Of a stretch of 64,000 bases of DNA, positions 62,267 through 64,000 are shown one piece after another. Within the stretch, counting starts at the first letter, position 1; each line of letters opens with the position of its first letter. The notes below the pieces were generated by a model. It was not told where the DNA came from. It did not search any database and worked only from the letters and a program-made list of their open reading frames with translations. Source of the stretch: Streptomyces sp. GESEQ-35 (lineage in GTDB: Bacteria; Actinomycetota; Actinomycetes; Streptomycetales; Streptomycetaceae); assembly GCF_017948485.1 (NCBI RefSeq), contig NZ_JAFFSX010000011.1, positions 62,001 through 126,000 on the forward strand, given 5' to 3'. A program made the translations under genes and the position numbers.

Positions 62267-64000
62267 ATGGAACCGACCGAGAGCGCCGCCCCGTACTCGC
62301 GGCTGCGCCTGCGCCGGGTCGCCGACGCATGGCGGGGGAGCCGGTGGGGCGGGCGGTCCGCGGCGCGTCCGGGCACGGAGGAGCGTACCGCCGGACAGCG
62401 CCCCGCGGCCGACGGCCGGGGTACCGCACAACTCACCGCCGAACAAGCGCACAGCACACTGCCGGACCTCGACGCGGACCGGCACGCATCGTGGCCCGCA
62501 CTGCCCGCCGCGGTCGTCGCGGGGGCCGGATTCGTCCTGGGCGGCGGCTTCTTCCGTGGGTTCACCGGTGACCACGCCCTCTTCCCGTCCGGCGCCGTGG
62601 GCTGGTCGCTCGCGGTGCTGACCGGCATCATCGTCGGCCACCTGGTCGCGCTCGGCCGCGCCCGCTGGTGGGGCGGCACCGGCTCCGGCGCCGCCCTCAC
62701 CCTCGCCGTTCTGATGCTGTACGGCTGGGTGCCCGCCGGAATGGTCAGCCTCACCGTCGTCGTCCTGGTCGGCATAGCCCGCCGCAACCGCTGGCGGCAG
62801 GGCGTGCTGCACGGCGCGGTCGACATCCTCGGCATCGGCGCGGGTGCCCTGGTGCTGGCCGCGTTCGGCCGGGTGCCGTCCGTCGAGACCCCGTGGAACC
62901 CCGACACCTGGACGTTCTACACCGCCCCCGAAGTGGTCCTCGTCGCGGTCGCCTATCTCCTGGTGACCCGCACTCTGCTCTGGTATCTGCACGCCCCGCG
63001 CACCGGTGGTCTGCCCACGGTCGCCCGCACCGCCCTGGTCAGACAGGGCCTGGTCACGGTCGCGCTGCTCGGCATCGCACCGCTGGTGTGTGTCGTGGCC
63101 GTGGCCAAGCCGGTGCTGCTGCCGATGTTCTCGATCCCCCTGATCGCCCTCGACTTCACCCTGTGGATAGCCCGGGCCCGGGCCGAGGAGCAACTGCGCG
63201 ACCCGCTCACCGGACTGCCCAACCGGCAGTGGCTGCTCGAACGCATATGGACCGCGCTGGACGACGCCGAGCGCATCGGCGCACGGTCCGCCCTGATGCT
63301 GATCGACCTCGACCGCTTCCGATCGGTCAATGACACGCTCGGTCATCTCGCCGGTGACCGGCTGCTGCTTCAGATAGCCGACCGGCTGCGGGTGGCGCTG
63401 CCGCGCGGGGCGGAGGCCGCGCGGCTCGGCGGGGACGAGTTCGCCGTCTTACTGCCGGTCGCCGACTCCACGACGTCCGCGACCCGTATCGCGCGCGGCC
63501 TGGTCGCCGCGCTCAGCTCCCCGCTCGACCTCGACGGACTCACCCTGGTCCTGGAGGCCAGCGCCGGAGTCGCCGTGTTCCCGGACCACGCCCTCGACGC
63601 GGAGGGCCTGCTGCGCCGGGCGGACGTGGCGATGTACCAGGCGAAGCGGGACCGCACGGGCGTCGAGGTCTACGAGTCCAAGCGGGACTCCAACACCCCC
63701 GACCGGCTCGGACTGCTGGGCGATCTGCGGCGCGCGCTCGACGCGCACGAGGTGGAGCTGCACTACCAGCCCAAGGTCCGCTTCGACGGACAGGTCGCCG
63801 GTCTCGAGGCGTTGGTCCGCTGGGTGCATCCCGAGCGCGGGAAGGTGCCGCCGGACGAGTTCATAGCGATCGCCGAGTCGTCCGGACTGATGCCGCATCT
63901 GACGGAGTACGTGCTGGACACCGCGCTCGCCCAGGTCGCCAAGTGGCGCGCACAGGGGCTGCACGTCCCGGTCGCGGTGAACGTGTCCCCGCGCGACGTC
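62267..64000 (+). CDS. rmdB: Membrane GGDEF-EAL c-di-GMP protein, RmdB-like (partial)
   Basis: The frame opens at ATG 62267 and runs to the window end (578 codons) without a stop. A Pro/Arg-rich cytoplasmic start (about 75 aa) is followed by six or more membrane helices (about 78-300). A GGDEF domain has RDPLTGLPNRQWLLER and RLGGDEFAVLLPV, and the EAL domain begins with ELHYQPKVRFDG and VAGLEALVRWVHPE. Both signatures are intact, but the inhibitory RxxD site before GGDEF reads RGAE. From memory the position next to ligA matches S. coelicolor rmdB, a c-di-GMP phosphodiesterase. Codon 395 is TTA (63449-63451). Confidence 0.9.
   Translation, partial: MEPTESAAPYSRLRLRRVADAWRGSRWGGRSAARPGTEERTAGQRPAADGRGTAQLTAEQAHSTLPDLDADRHASWPALPAAVVAGAGFVLGGGFFRGFTGDHALFPSGAVGWSLAVLTGIIVGHLVALGRARWWGGTGSGAALTLAVLMLYGWVPAGMVSLTVVVLVGIARRNRWRQGVLHGAVDILGIGAGALVLAAFGRVPSVETPWNPDTWTFYTAPEVVLVAVAYLLVTRTLLWYLHAPRTGGLPTVARTALVRQGLVTVALLGIAPLVCVVAVAKPVLLPMFSIPLIALDFTLWIARARAEEQLRDPLTGLPNRQWLLERIWTALDDAERIGARSALMLIDLDRFRSVNDTLGHLAGDRLLLQIADRLRVALPRGAEAARLGGDEFAVLLPVADSTTSATRIARGLVAALSSPLDLDGLTLVLEASAGVAVFPDHALDAEGLLRRADVAMYQAKRDRTGVEVYESKRDSNTPDRLGLLGDLRRALDAHEVELHYQPKVRFDGQVAGLEALVRWVHPERGKVPPDEFIAIAESSGLMPHLTEYVLDTALAQVAKWRAQGLHVPVAVNVSPRDV

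Overview
This window is a high-GC actinomycete chromosome segment, almost certainly Streptomyces. The reasons are strong third-position GC bias, frequent GTG starts, rare TTA codons, twin-arginine and lipobox exported proteins, and a gene order I recognise from memory as the S. coelicolor SCO545x-549x core neighbourhood (glgX, L,D-transpeptidases, ScARP-like toxin fold, cabB, sdaA-glyA-gcvH-gcvT, oligopeptide ABC operon, mnmA, ligA, rmdB). That synteny is recalled knowledge and was not searched.

Layout. 1-0.3 kb: the end of a membrane protein and a possible decayed helicase tail. 0.3-4 kb: a heterodimeric ABC exporter on the minus strand. 4.2-7.8 kb: an ABC-2 exporter with a two-component system on the plus strand, downstream of a perfect 20-bp palindrome. 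7.8-8.2 kb: a truncated sulfatase tail and a hairpin-rich dispersed repeat. 8.2-19 kb: glgX, two lipoprotein L,D-transpeptidases, an enoyl-CoA hydratase, an ATPase-fold anti-sigma-like protein with a TTA codon, an exported NodB-fold protein, a YVTN beta-propeller, a secreted guanine ADP-ribosyltransferase, a MerR regulator with a classic 19-bp-spacer promoter, and an EF-hand protein. 19-22.4 kb: leuA with a leucine-rich leader peptide, a GntR regulator and an F420/NADP-type reductase.

22.4-34.3 kb is the accessory part. A minus-strand group (GH25 muramidase, WD40-like protein, small membrane protein, SARP/BTAD regulator) faces a plus-strand operon of six proteins: a small protein, a 772-aa protein with cationic amphipathic helices, an HExxH metalloprotease-like protein, a 39-residue tandem-repeat protein, an unknown 424-aa protein, and a cell-wall enzyme with M15 peptidase, DUF2272 and peptidoglycan-binding parts. 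Three of these ten genes (SARP, metalloprotease-like, 424-aa) carry an in-frame TTA codon, which suggests bldA control. The right edge is decayed non-coding sequence. This is the best candidate for an undescribed system.

34.3-41.6 kb: a glycine/serine module. A tandem glycine riboswitch precedes gcvT-gcvH-glyA-sdaA, followed on the other strand by a P-loop protein and two SseB-like proteins. 41.9-48.3 kb: a five-gene oligopeptide/dipeptide ABC importer ending in a strong hairpin. 48.3-64 kb: a TRIC-type channel, exported esterase, thioesterase, lipoprotein, TetR regulator with dyad-rich operator region, two small membrane proteins, cysteine desulfurase, amidase, mnmA, several small enzymes, a core-MetE-like protein, ligA, and the first 578 codons of a GGDEF/EAL c-di-GMP protein cut by the window end.
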